This document shows positions 10,236 through 21,745 of a stretch of 64,000 bases of DNA, one piece after another. Under the pieces are notes generated by a model. The model was not told where the DNA came from. It saw only the letters and a program-made list of their open reading frames with translations, and made no database searches. A program made the position numbers and the translations under genes. The stretch's first letter is position 1. Every line of letters begins with the position of its first letter. This DNA comes from Heterocephalus glaber (lineage: Eukaryota > Chordata > Mammalia > Rodentia > Bathyergidae), in contig NW_004624734.1 in the NCBI RefSeq assembly GCF_000247695.1, forward strand, positions 37,699,549 to 37,763,548, written 5' to 3'.

Positions 10236-12449
10236 GTAAGTTATGCTGAGGAGTTTGGAGTTTATTCCCTTAGAGATTGGAGATGATTTCAATACAGAGA
10301 TGAAGGAGAAATTCATTTTGGTGCCTTGTCATTCTGCTTGCTTTACAAAATTCACTTTGAAGGGGGCAGCAATTTCCCTAAACTCTTGAGATTATGACTG
10401 GCTTCAATAACAGGCTGAAATAGTCCTTGTTTTTAATAAGTCGACACTGGCTTCAGCGTTCATCTTGATTTACTATTTTGATTCCGCAAGGCCAGTGAGT
10501 CCGTGGGAGTCGCACTTCCTCCGTTTATATCACGGCTCGGGTACCTTGGAGACATCTGCATGCAATCATGGGCGGGGCGGGCTCTGGTGATGCCCTCATG
10601 CCCCGCTTCACTTCTCACATAAGGAAAATGGGGCTCAGAGGTGTAGGGGGTTGAGTTTTCAACAGTGCTCCTAGCGGTGATTATTAGCGTTCCAGGATGA
10701 TAAATAATCACGTTCCTCTCCTTCCCCTATGCTTGAAAATAACAGGAAAACAAGATGCAAGAACCTGTCAGGAGGAGACGAAATGGTTGGCTTTCTTGCC
10801 GAGGGACGTTAGATTAGAGTACACAGCTCAGTTTGTAGTCAATGGCCTTTGCCCCCACGCTTAGGGCACAGGGCCTTCTACCTACTGCGGGTGGGCATCC
10901 AGCTCTGAGGCCGAAAAATCCTGTGCTGCCACCCTCAGCCTCCCTCACAGCAGGACCTGCTCCTGTGGCCTGATTCTGGTTCTTGTGATTACAGAGGAAA
11001 TCTGCAGGAAACTTCTGTCAGATCTTTATCTCCCAGAAGCTAGAAATGCTTGTGAAGAGTTAGCTTCTTGTCTTTCTTCTTTGTTTTTGGTTGCTGCTTC
11101 AGGACATGCAGTGTGAGGTGGGAGATGCATCAGTATTCTGAGGTGCAGAGCAGAGACAGGAAACCCTGTCCTGATGCCACTGAAGGGCAGCAGCGCCAAG
11201 GCCTGAAATCCCTGTCTCTAGGCTTCTTGTCACTTACACCGAGAAGTCTCTGTCACCTTGGGGCCTTTGTTTGTAACTCAGAGTCAATAACATCCTGACT
11301 ACTCTCCTTGAGCGCTCTATCTCCAGGATGCAAACTACCATCTTTACTTTTCTACCTCATCCGTCAGATAAGAGACTCTCAGTGGGGCTGTGGGGCAGAC
11401 AGACAGAGGCCAGGCGGATCCTATCTATGGTTTTTTCCTCTTACCTGATATGGAAAAGTGAGAGTGGAGATAAATCTCCCACCCTAAATCTGATCATAAC
11501 ATTGTAAGGAAGAGATTAGACTGGAGACTAAAAATAGAAGGGTCTTGTAAATTTTTAATTGAGGTATTAGGTTCATAATTTTGTGTGATAAATACAGCTC
11601 GGGGTGTGTGTGTGTGTGCGTGTGTGTGTGTGTAGTATTTCTGAATCTTCATGCTTTGGCTCAGTTGAGTCAGGCATCATGGAGCTTCACAGCGATTCAG
11701 AAGTAGAGCAGCAACAGCAGTGCTAAGCATGCCTGAAGTACATACCTCATCTCCACAGCCCTGGATGTGAACAATGAAAAAGGGATGACTCAAGTGACTG
11801 CATCTTTGAGGCACAGTAATTCCATTATGAAGCTTCCTTCTTTACTTTTGCCCCCAAGGGAAGAGTATTATTACAATTATGTCATTTCTCATAGTTCTGT
11901 CAGAGAAGCCTGGACTCCTTTTTCTCCAAACACAGCTACAGAAGAGCAGGAGTGAAGGAAGCAACTAGCTGGCTGTCAGTCCAGTTTCATTCCCACCCCC
12001 TCCATTTCCTTGATGAGTTAGTTCATGCTGCAAAGAGGGAAAATGCTTGCTTCTTTCCTCCCCAAGTACTTAAAGTTAGTCATGAAACCCAAGCAAACAG
12101 AGGAAGGTGCCAAGGAGAGCCAAGGAACAGTCATGCACGCTTACAAATCACCCAGTGGAGGCTGCTGGAACGGGCGAGGCTGGGGTGGCCAGGCCCAGTG
12201 CCCCGGGATGGGAAGGAGACCAGGGAAGTGGGCATGACCCAGTCGGGACCCCTGGGTAAGTTCACAGTCTTGCGTGTGGCCCCACACTGCACCGGATCAC
12301 AGCTCCTGTCACCTCACCATGCCGTCCGCACGGGCCCAAGTTCTCATCTGGAAATGAGAGAGCAAACCTTGTTGGATTGGCTGCCCACTCTTCTGGAAAT
12401 ATTGGCCAGGCTTTCATGGGGCCTGACAAAGTTTTAAGCAGGGAGAAAA
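10236..12449. other. Intergenic with a small CpG-containing patch
   Basis: Positions about 10480-10600 carry several CpGs and a GGGCGGGGCGGG Sp1-like box in otherwise CpG-poor DNA, but no exon is recognisable next to it. The rest shows no gene. A 161-codon frame at 11952-12437 (+) has no domain and is treated as chance. Confidence 0.4.
11604..11633. repeat. (GT)n microsatellite
   Basis: About 15 GT units with one GC interruption. Confidence 0.9.
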
Positions 12450-12479
12450 TGGGAAGAAGTGATATTTTGTGTTCTCCAC

Positions 12480-13250
12480 AATCATTTAGTCCTTTACTGA
12501 TTTCCTCTAGTATTTATTGCTTGTTACCGGCAGGCACTAGGGAGGTAAGGATGTGTGGGAGAGTCAGCACAGCTACTGGGGACTGGCATCTAGTCTAGTT
12601 GGTGCCAGAGACTAGTGAGGTGCTGGCACCAAGGCAGTGTAACAGGAACCGCTGTAGGGGTGGCGTTAGGTATGGGGTGCACGGATGGTGTGGACAGCTG
12701 TCTGACTCAGAGCATCAGGGAGGGCTTCCTGAAAGAAGCAGCAGCTCAGCTGGAGCCCAGAGGATGAATAAGGCTAGAGCACAGGCAGGCATTGGGGAGA
12801 GGAAAGGGCAGGTGTCAAGGCGGAAGAGGGTGACGGGCTTGTGAAGAGGACTGAGGACAGTGCCCAGGGAGCCGGGAAAGGTTCCATTCAGCATCAGAAT
12901 TCATTCAGCATTTCTTTTCATTCAGGACTAGATTTACGTTTACAAAAGACCTTTCTAACTCCCATGACCCAACAGGAAGGGGTCAGAAGCATCAGTCACA
13001 AGGGTCTGCAAGGATTCTGAATTACTGAGCCATGAGGAATTTTAGAGATGGGATGGACAAGGGGATGTGTGTACATGTGTCACGCATGGGACTGTGGGAC
13101 AGGGCACAGGGAGGTGTCTAGGATGACTCTCAGTGGTGTCACTTACAGAGATGAGAAGCACAAGATGGAGTGAGTGGGAAAGCCTGGGGAGAAGGAAGAA
13201 GGACTCGGGGACATAATGACACCCAGCTCAGGAGAACCAGGCAGTGAGGA
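12480..13250 (+). repeat. Ancient interspersed repeat, family uncertain
   Basis: Follows the order of a common old mammalian repeat: ATTTATTGCTTGTTACCGGCAGGCACTAGGGAGG-like start, 'CAGGGAGGGCTTCCTGA', 'GAGCCCAGAGGATGAATAAGG', 'GGGAGCCGGGAAAGG', and 'GTCTAGGATGACTCTCAG'. A second copy of the same type lies in the GPHB5 intron (24120-25320). The short frames over it are incidental. Confidence 0.45.
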
Positions 13251-13519
13251 CAGCAGTGAATAGCACAGCATCAGGTGTTTACACGCTTGCTATTCAGGCC
13301 ATTGCAGCTGGGTATTCTGGGTCTCGTTGGATGGATTCTGCCCATGGCTCGTTAACTCAGCAGGGTGGATCTGAGGCTTCTACCTCACTCAGCTCCTAAG
13401 TCTCAAGCTCCGCTATTAATCTTTGTCCAGTAGTACCAAGGGGGAAAAGCACGGATTCCAGGACCCTGGAGCCACAGCCACAGGTAGAAATGGGTCTCAG
13501 ATTTGTCTTAAAAAATACT

Positions 13520-13602
13520 ATTGCTTCGCTGCCTGCTACGCAAGCGCAAGGACCTGAGTTTGATCCCCGGTACCAAAAAAAACCAAAACCAAAACAAAAA
13601 AA
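13520..13602 (+). mobile_element. ID-like SINE, 5'-truncated
   Basis: Lacks the A-box half; starts within CTGCCTGCTACGCAAGCGC and continues through GATCCCCGGTACC into an A-rich tail with CCAAAA units. The AAAAAATACT target site is repeated on both sides (13510-13519 and about 13597-13606). Confidence 0.85.
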
Positions 13603-14549
13603 TACTGTTTCTCAGTATACTCACCACTGTCCTGGCTTCAGGGTCCTTCAGGGTCGATTGTATTTCCTTCCTCTTCAATCTTTGCAGGTCCAGCCTGGCC
13701 TGGTGATTTTTTTTTTCAATTCTATCCTTTATGATGAAATTCCTCCATCCTTTTGATTGTATTAGTTTCCCTTCTGTGGGCCTGATTATTATTCTGGCTT
13801 CATCATTCACTAAATGTGAGGGCCATCTCTACTTGGGAAGAATTCCTCTCTCTAATTCAATTTGATGTGGCCTCTTCAGCCAGGTGAAGGTTGGCAGCTG
13901 TGACTCAGCCAGGCAGACATGGCTGCTTCCAGAGGCCGAGACACTCAAATCAGGGATTGGGCTCCACATATCTGAAATCATGATGCTGGATAAATAAACA
14001 TTTTGATAAATTCTGAAAAAGAATCTCTTGCACGGACACCTAGCTGCTTTATGCTTTGAAATTTCATGTGCACCAGCAGCCTGAGCTCAGCTGTTGAGGT
14101 CGTGGATATTTCTACAAGGTTGATATGATGTCCTCACTGGAGCCAGGCTTTGTCTAGAATGCTCGAACAGAGAGGCTAAGCTGCCTGATGCAGTCAAAAC
14201 CGATCAGCCAAAGCTGAGTTGGAATTGAGTTCTATCACTGATGAGCTGGAAGCCTGGGTGGTTCATTCATCTTTTTGTCTTAGTTTCCTTACCATAAAGG
14301 GCAAAATCCATAGGGTTATTGTTGTTCGAAAAGTTAAGATCGCCGCATGAGAGGGGTCTAGGGTAAATCCCAATAAACAGTCTTCTCCTTGCCACTGGGA
14401 AGCCCAGCATGGTCCACTTCGGTCGCCACCAGGTGTAGGTCCTGGGCACCTGAGCCTCCATAGTTTTGAATGAGGCGGGCTGTCAGTTATATGTGCTGCT
14501 AGTGCAGGCCAGGTCCCAAAGGCTTACTATTATAAAAAGGATGTCAAAA

Positions 14550-14712
14550 GAATAGAAGGCCGAGATGGGGAACGGCACAAGTGGGAGCCCAGCCTGGGCA
14601 ACTTAGTTACACAATGAGATCCTGTCTCAAAGTTTAGAAAATGAAAAAAGTTCAGGGGATATAGCTCAGTGTAAAGGCCCTGGCTTCAATCCTCAGTACT
14701 GAAAAAAAAGGT
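14550..14712 (+). mobile_element. B1+ID fused SINE (B1-dID type)
   Basis: A decayed B1/7SL-derived left part (CCAGCCTGGGCAACTTAG, then CAATGAGATCCTGTCTCAAA) is followed after a short A-rich linker by an ID part (GGGGATATAGCTCAGTG ... CTCAGTACTGAAAAAAAA). The order B1 then ID in one unit is the heterodimer described from non-murid rodents. Confidence 0.8.
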
Positions 14713-15409
14713 AAAATATTTTATCAATAGTTTAAAAAATATTTATTACATGTTGAAACGCAAACAATTTGGATAATATTGAATTAAATAAAATTTATTT
14801 TCTTTCCACTACAATCACACTGGGATTAGTTATTGGAATTAATTTCATCGGTTTCATTGTACCTTTTCCATGTGGCTACGGGAAGATTTAACACTGCCTG
14901 TGTGACTTGAATTCTATCTCCATCGATGTCTGCTTCAGACACAGGACTTATCCTGGAGGGTTTCCACCATCTGAGAGTGTGGCCCAGTGCCCTCCCCAGC
15001 GGGTCTCTTCACGCCAGCCTCTCCCCTGACTATGCCAGCAGTACAAGCCCTGCACTTCCCCTATTCTCAACATCCTCAGGCCTGACTTGCTGCGCGTATG
15101 CTATGCTGAACCACAATGAACTAAAAAGTCACCCTCTATGTCTTCACTTATTCATTCCTTCAACGAATAGTTTTTGATGATTCACTGTCAGCCAGGCATG
15201 TTCTGGGAAGTGGGGGAAGTAGCAGTGGACCAGACAAAGACCCTCGTCTGTGTGTGGTTTCCTCAGCTTGGAACTACCCACCCCCCAGTCACCTCCTTAG
15301 GAAGTCTCTCCTGACCACACAGCTCCCTCAGCCCTACTCTAAGCCCCATAGCACCCTGCTTTCATCTTGTCATAGCATGCATCCCACTTGACATTGTGTT
15401 GACTTTTAC

Positions 15410-16120
15410 AGATCAAATTAATTATTTTGAAATAATAGTAGATTCACATGCAGTTGTAAGAAGTAATACAGAGGAAGTAAATATGCCTATTACCCAGTTT
15501 GCCTCAATGACACACCTTGCAAAACAAAACAACTAGAGTCTGGACATTGTTTTAACATCTGGTCCTGTTCTGATTTCCCATTTTAGTTGTATTCGTGTGG
15601 ACGTGTGCGTGTGCGTGTGTGCATGTGTGTGTCTAGTTATGCAGTTTTGTGTTTCCTTCACGTATCCACCACCATAGACAAGAGAACATTCCATCCCATG
15701 TTGCCCTGTGGTCACAATGCCACTTCCCTCTCATAGCAGCCTTCCTTACTGCCTGCCTACCAGGAGTCTGTTCATCACTTTTATAACTTTATTGCTTCAG
15801 GAACTTCCGTGAGTGAAGTCATATAGTATGTAACCATCCAGACTGGATTTTTAAACTCCGAATGATTCTCTGGACCCCATCTAGTCGTTGTGTTTTTGTT
15901 CCCTTTATTGCTGAGCAGTGTCCCATGTATGTATGCGCCAGTTTGCTTTACTACTCACTTGCGTTTGAACAAGCATAGGATTTTATGTGAACATTTCCAT
16001 TTCTTTGGGATAAATGGCCAAGAATGCAATTTCTTAGGCATATGCATGCTGGCTTATTATCATCTTTACTGGAGTATTGATTCAGCTTTTGTGTCTGACA
16101 TGGTGACACTCAGTGTTATG
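15410..16120 (+). mobile_element. L1M-type 3' end fragment
   Basis: Close to the old L1 3' sequence containing 'GATTCACATGCAGTTGTAAG', 'CCCAGTTTGCCTCAATGACA', the GT-rich tract, 'CGTATCCACCACCATAGAC', and later 'GAATGCAATTTCTTAGGCAT'. It has no coding capacity and is orientated +. Confidence 0.7.
15595..15633. repeat. (GT)n with GC interruptions
   Basis: Imperfect GT tract inside the L1M fragment, in the place where that family normally carries a GT run. Confidence 0.85.
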
Positions 16121-16129
16121 AAATGAATA

Positions 16130-17895
16130 CAATATGGATGGACAGGAAAAAGAAGGAGGAAGAGAGAGGAAAATGAAATCTACCATTACTGTCTATTGTT
16201 AGCTATTCCCACCCCTAAACTTTCCACTTCATTATCTTTTAATTTTTTAATGAACCCAGTGACCTTGGTGCAAGATAGTGCCCTGCACACAGCAGTTGCT
16301 TAGTACGTTGGTAAAGTGATGCAATGAACACTCGAGAATAGACGACTCTCCTGGCCCCTTCGCCATCCCGGCACTCAGGTACGGGCACACACAGACACAC
16401 GCATGCACACGCTGGGGCTGTGATCCGAGGGATCTTTAGTGGAATCGAGTCAGTAGCCAGCAGATGAAGATCCGTTGATCTAAAGCTCAGCTGACAACTA
16501 CTCTGGTCTTGTCTGGGTGACTGCATGGGAATTACAGATCAAGGGCTTGGGGACCCACTTGCTCCATGGACTCATTCCAGTGAGAATACTGTGCAGGATG
16601 CACTTGAAGTAAAGAATGCTTCTTTGTGATTCATTAAACTCCTCTCTGTTTCTCCCTATTAGGCATGTGTCTGCCATGCCCTGCAGAGCTATGACATTCA
16701 AAAGTGGAAGAGTCAGTTGGAAATAAAAACATTTCACTTTAGCGCCTAACCCATGTGCTTCTTAATTTGAAATAAATCTGTGACAGCTGACAGATACTTC
16801 TTTCAGGTAGTTGTGGAGAAAGCCTTGACTTGTCCTGGTAAATCAGACACAGGCTTCATTATTTTTAGTCTTGTTAATAAAAGTTGCCATAGCAACAACA
16901 CCATCATCCAGGGCAAATGTTATCTCTTTAAGTCAATAACACAGGAGCTGTCCCACAAATGCCTGATGCTTTCAGAGGAAAAAATGCCTCTCCAATAAAT
17001 GAGTTTCTCCTAAGTCTTCACCATTCATCTTCATTTGTAAGGCTCAGAACTCTTCCCTCCTGTAAATAAGAGATATTAAAAGCAGTATACAACTTTGTAA
17101 GATCCAAAGCTGACCTTTCTTGTGCCTCTTTGTAGAAAATCGTTAATTCTATTAGTTCCATGAAACATGTAGCTTTATCTGTGGCTTTTTGATTCAGCCA
17201 CAAGAGGCATAATGATAATTAATTTGACCGTTGGGCAGAGCACTGTGTATTCTGAGGGACCAGAGGGGAAAGTCATTTGGGAGCATGCACATACACGTTT
17301 TCTCAACTCCAAAGACACCGTGTTCAGGGAAGCAGCAAATACCTTAGCTGCTCTGGGCCTTCACTCATTCCTGAGGAGCAGGGTGGGTGCTCAGTCAGCC
17401 CTGGCTGGCTGAGTCTGTTCCACTTTATTTTGGGTCAGAACCAAAATTATTTGGGAACATTCATGAAAGTTTATTAATGGAATTTTGCAACTATGGTAAA
17501 TTTGTATCCCCCAGAGTGTTAGCTTTGGACCTTAAAAATTACTTCAACTTCCCTTTTCTCCTACTGAAAAGCATGTTAATTGTAGCGTCAGGCCACAGCC
17601 CCACAGGGTAGCTGGGGAAGTAATTTGGGCCTCTTGGTAGCATTCTTTTACAATGCTGCTAGGGCCCCATGGTCCCCAAAGGCTTTGCTTCCTCTCTTCT
17701 CAGACTCACATTTTTCTTTCCCTCACATCTAAAATCTTTGAAGTTGGGTATGCCTGATAACTGCTGCCATGATACATTTTTTTTATTGGCAGCTTCTTAT
17801 TTCTTAGGGGGTGCACATAATGATGAGTCTCCTGGGAAGGAGAGGGCAGCCATATAGAGTCCCTGTGCACCAGGTGCCAAGCTCTGTGATGAGCC
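16130..17895. other. Intergenic, no recognised feature
   Basis: A (CA)-rich patch lies near 16385-16410. No exon, RNA gene or clear repeat was recognised elsewhere. Confidence 0.4.
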
Positions 17896-17899
17896 ATTG

Positions 17900-18060
17900 G
17901 TAGACATTCTATTACTACACGTTCATTTGACCTCTAGGAAGGGGGCATTTTCAATGTGTGGGGAGATGGGGCAGAGTGGTTTATAAGTCTTGTCCTTGAT
18001 CATAAGTTAGCAATTGTCAGAGTCAAGGTTTGAACAAAATTTTTACAAAACTTTATGGTA
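17900..18060 (-). mobile_element. Probable MIR fragment
   Basis: Contains a diverged MIR 3'-half order in reverse: CATTGGTAGACATTCTATTA, then GTCAGAGTCAAGGTTTGAAC. Weak, called mainly from the terminal motif. Confidence 0.45.
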
Positions 18061-18117
18061 ATGAAATGATGCTGTTGGATTCTCCATCTAACTTGCCCTC
18101 AGCTGTTCTCTTTATAA

Positions 18118-18182
18118 TAGAGTTTGCATAAATAATAAATAATAAGATAAATAAATAATAAAGAATAAAGATAATAAAGTTA
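18118..18182. repeat. (AATA)n/(AAT)n AT-rich simple repeat
   Basis: Repeated ATAAATAATAA words over about 65 bp. Confidence 0.85.
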
Positions 18183-18235
18183 TACATTTTTATAAAAAAA
18201 TAATGGAGTTTGCAAATCAATAGATTTTGGAGCTG

Positions 18236-18460
18236 GAAAGGATGTCATGTGTCCTGCAGTCTAACCCTCCATGTTACAGGTGAGGAAACTAGGCTGAGAG
18301 AAGGTACTTGCCCAAGGGTAGGAAGTTATACCACCGAGAACCAGCAGGGCTGAGCCAGGAGAGAGCATTTCCAGGCACACAGTGCACACCCAGGCCTCTC
18401 TCCCATGTTGTTACAAGGCAAACCAAACCCATCTGCCATGTCATGGGACCAAGTCTTTAG
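18236..18460 (-). mobile_element. MIR SINE fragment
   Basis: Shows the reverse MIR order: TTACAGGTGAGGAAACTAGG, 'GAGAGAAGGTACTTGCCCAAGG', 'GGAAGTTATACCACCGAGAA', then an exon-like acceptor stretch. Typical sequence for the inverted 3' half of MIR. Confidence 0.7.
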
Positions 18461-21114
18461 AAATAGGTAGGTTACAAAGTGACAGGGCTTCCATTTCTCC
18501 CACTGTAAAAAAGGATAAACGATAATTGATTTACAGAATTGTTGGGAAGTTTAGAGATGGCTCCTGGTGCCCGATGCAGAGGAGAGGCCGGGTAACCGGA
18601 AAGGGCCATTATTGGACAGTGAGCAACATGGCCCTTGGAGCTCAGGAAAGAAAGGTGCTGTGGGTCTCTCTTTGTTGTGTGCCATTATTTTGTGATTCTG
18701 CAGACGCAAGGCTCTATGTTCCAGGCCCAGAAGGCTTGAGCAGCCCTCTTCAGAAACAGCTCTCAGTTGTTCTCAGCTCGTGGGCTCACGGTGGCCTGGC
18801 AAGTTAGAAAAATCGTGGCAGGAAACAGTGTGTCCCACAGTGTCTGGCTTTGATTGTGCTACTTATAGGCTGAAGGGCTAAAGAAAGTCCTTTGTTCCAA
18901 GCTCAAAGCACATGTAGTAATCTGATTCTAGAGACAGGGAGTTGCATCGATGAGCATTGTTACAGGTTTTGAAACCCCAAACCTTTGATGAGTATTGTAT
19001 TTGTTTAAAGGATACCTTTCTTTGAAGAAAATGAAGATGTTTAAACTTCATTGTTTAGTTATATTAGCTCTTCAACATGCATCTTAACTGTCTCTGGCTG
19101 TCATGATTTGCTGTGATATGTAAATTCCTAAGGGCATAGATGTTGTCTATTTCATTTACCTTTCAGAGAACCCAGAAGAATGCCTTCACCAAGTAGGTTT
19201 TTAATCCATCTGCATGCTGTTATTGCAGACTGAAATATAAACTGTCACATGCTCATAAAAATGACTATTCTGTTCTTATTTTAACCTTTTAAAATAAAAA
19301 AGCAAACATTTCCATTAGAACAGCATTGAATGTCTTCCTCTACAGGACAAATGCATAAATATTGGTTTATTGTAATTTAAAAATATTAATATCAATTGAT
19401 TTTCTAAAGTAAAACTCTGGCCAGTGTAGAAAGTGTGGAAAAATGCTGAAAATTATATAGAAAAAATGAAAAGTCACCTTTAATTCCTATGATTCATTTT
19501 AAAATGTTATTAATATTATTTACTACTTAAGTAACTGTAAAACTGTCATCATGATCTTCCTCTTTCCATTAGTGATCCCATGTTCTTTCCAGTAAGAATT
19601 ATTGTTTTGTAATTTTTTTTATGTGTTGAAATATGTTGTGAGTTCAAGGAAAAAGTTTGCCATGGGCTGCTAGTGACTTGCTCCTATTTCAAAGAAAACT
19701 GTGGTTACCATGAAGGAAAATTTAATCCATCTTGCCCCAGTGCATTTATTCTCTCAAAACCAGGTGAACCACCTCTGCTGATTTCACTGGGATTATGTCA
19801 CCCACCAAGGCAACTTTCTGTTTCAGTAGGTGATGCTAACAAACAAAACAACTCCCTTTAACTTAATTGGTTTTGGAAAATAGAGACTGGCTTTATATTC
19901 CACAGCTTTGATGTGCTTAGTTGTTCCTGCAAGGATCTGCCTCTCTTTGGCTTTGATTGACAAGACCTTTCCTATATATTTGGGCAACCAACCAGCCCAG
20001 TAACAGAAGGTAGAGACGTTTACCCAGAGCAGACTTTTACCACTCATTGTGACACTTGAGTGTAAGTGTCAGCTCCAAAAGAAGAGTTGGGCCCATTCAA
20101 GGTCAGGTAAGTGCCTCTCTGCTTTGTAACTTCATTCCTCCTGTGGAGAAGCCCAAGAACTTCTATGATGACAGGGCAGAATCAGGAACTATGACAGCAG
20201 ATCAGAATTGCTGCCTGCCTTGAGTGACAATGACTTGGGGTATTCAAGTATAGCCCCCCCCCCCCCAGTCATTCAAGTGTGTTCAGGAAATGACCAAGAC
20301 CCAGTGATAATAGCTGGGAATTTTGCCTTTGAGGCTTCCCATTATTTTGAATTTAAATTAAATCACAATTAGATAATTAATACAGTAGAAGCATAGAGCA
20401 GAAGCAATCTGTAGTAAACAGGACACAGCTTTATGAATGTCCATGTCTATGCATCCATGTTTTTTTGTGGGTTGGTTTAGAAACAATACATGCCATTATT
20501 AATATTTATCTACCTTCCTCATTCATTCCTCAGCCATGACACTGAAACTATAATTTTGAGCAAAGTATGAAGCCTGGCACCCAAATACCCTGAACTGTAA
20601 TAAAAATAATTTTTGTGCACTCATGTATTTTCTCAAGATATGCGTGATTTTTGGTATTATTCATATTTTGTGTTAATTTTGAAGAGAACATTGGAACACA
20701 TTGCTTTTTTTGTCATAGACGGGCTCAATGTTTTAGTTTTTCTAATTCTCTCTAAATATATTTTTTATTTGGGCCTATTAATTTTATAAAACATTGGGTT
20801 TCAATGTGATATTTTCATACATTTGCATATATTTTGATCATATCCATCTCTCCTTAAATTTCTTTAACATACAAGTTAACTCCAGCAGTGGAGTTGCAAA
20901 AAGGAAAATCCCAAGAATGCACTTTGAGGGTTGGGAATCTAGAGAGATCCATGGAATCTATACTGGAGCCAGTTATAGAAGACTTTGGGCACCAATGTTG
21001 GAGTTTAATGGATATTTACATTTCCTGGCTCACTTTCCCTGAAAGAGCAAGGTCCCTTTGATAGCAACATACATATCTTGGCTCCACCACTGGAGGCAGT
21101 AGGGTTTTTCAACT
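18461..21114. other. Upstream region of GPHB5, AT-rich
   Basis: About 2.6 kb of mostly AT-rich DNA. It holds a 13-base C run at 20254-20266 and several short open frames without domains. Upstream noncoding exon(s) or the promoter of GPHB5 could lie here, but I cannot place a start site. Confidence 0.4.
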
Positions 21115-21144
21115 CTGTTTCCTTTCCCTCTCTGGAGGAACATC
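21115..21144 (+). promoter_or_regulatory. GPHB5: Candidate 3' splice site / 5'UTR ahead of GPHB5 ATG
   Basis: A pyrimidine-rich run (CTGTTTCCTTTCCCTCTCTGGAG) ends in AG at 21136-21137, seven bases before the start codon. It reads like a splice acceptor, which would make the start codon lie near the beginning of the second exon of the transcript. The alternative is simply a pyrimidine-rich 5'UTR. The start context has A at -3. Confidence 0.4.
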
Positions 21145-21348
21145 ATGAAGCTGGCGTGCCTTTTCCTGAGTGCCATGGCCCTACTCTTTCTGTGTGGCTG
21201 TGGCTCTGTCCTTGGCACCTCCAGTGGTGACCTGCGCACCTTTGTGGGCTGTGCGGTGAGGGAGTTTACCTTCCTGGCCAAGAAGCCGGGCTGCAGGGAC
21301 CTTCGGATCACCGCCGATGCCTGCTGGGGCCGCTGTGAGACCTGGGAG
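21145..21348 (+). CDS. GPHB5: GPHB5 (glycoprotein hormone beta-5), first coding exon, residues 1-68
   Basis: GPHB5 is the beta subunit of thyrostimulin. It pairs with GPHA2, is secreted, and activates the TSH receptor. This exon encodes the signal peptide (about residues 1-24: MKLACLFLSAMALLFLCGCG then SVLG) and the first half of the cystine-knot subunit. It includes Cys36, Cys50, Cys60 and Cys64 and the conserved stretch FVGCAVREFTFLAKKPGC. The start at 21145 gives the family length and a normal signal peptide. The exon ends in phase 0 at ...CETWE followed by the donor GTAAGT (21349). No stop or frameshift. Identification rests on close match to the human protein recalled from memory. Confidence 0.97.
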
Positions 21349-21599
21349 GTAAGTTTCTAGGATGATGGTTCAGATGGCAGAGACTCCAGGACCAGCCACC
21401 TGGGCCTGGTTCCTAAGCATTCACTGTTTTGGTAATGAGAAATCAAGCAGGGGCATCTGCCCTTTCCTGTGGATTAAAAAAGCAATAGCACAATTATTTG
21501 TCAGCTTGCAAAAATGATGTAAAAAACATCATGTCGCCCCTCTAAGAAAGTATTGATGCGATTAGTAACTTGGTTGATATGGTGCCTGTGTATTTCATG

Positions 21600-21745
21600 C
21601 TATCTCTGGGAGGTCAGAATGTGCTACTATTCTACCCATTTCACAGAGCACAAGGAGGATCCAGAGATGAGTGACTGTCAAGTCACAGAGAGTTGTATAA
21701 AGTTGGGAACAAAGTCTTGGTCCTAGCCTGTGTCCTATGCTCCGC
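21600..21745 (-). mobile_element. MIR SINE fragment
   Basis: Reverse MIR order: CCCATTTCACAGAGCACAAG, GTCAAGTCACAGAGAGTTGT, GGGAACAAAGTCTTGGTCCTA. Diverged. Confidence 0.55.

Noticed and set aside
1..21000. 3' exons of PPP2R5E expected by synteny
   Set aside because: No frame resembles a PP2A B56 C-terminus; the gene must lie further upstream.
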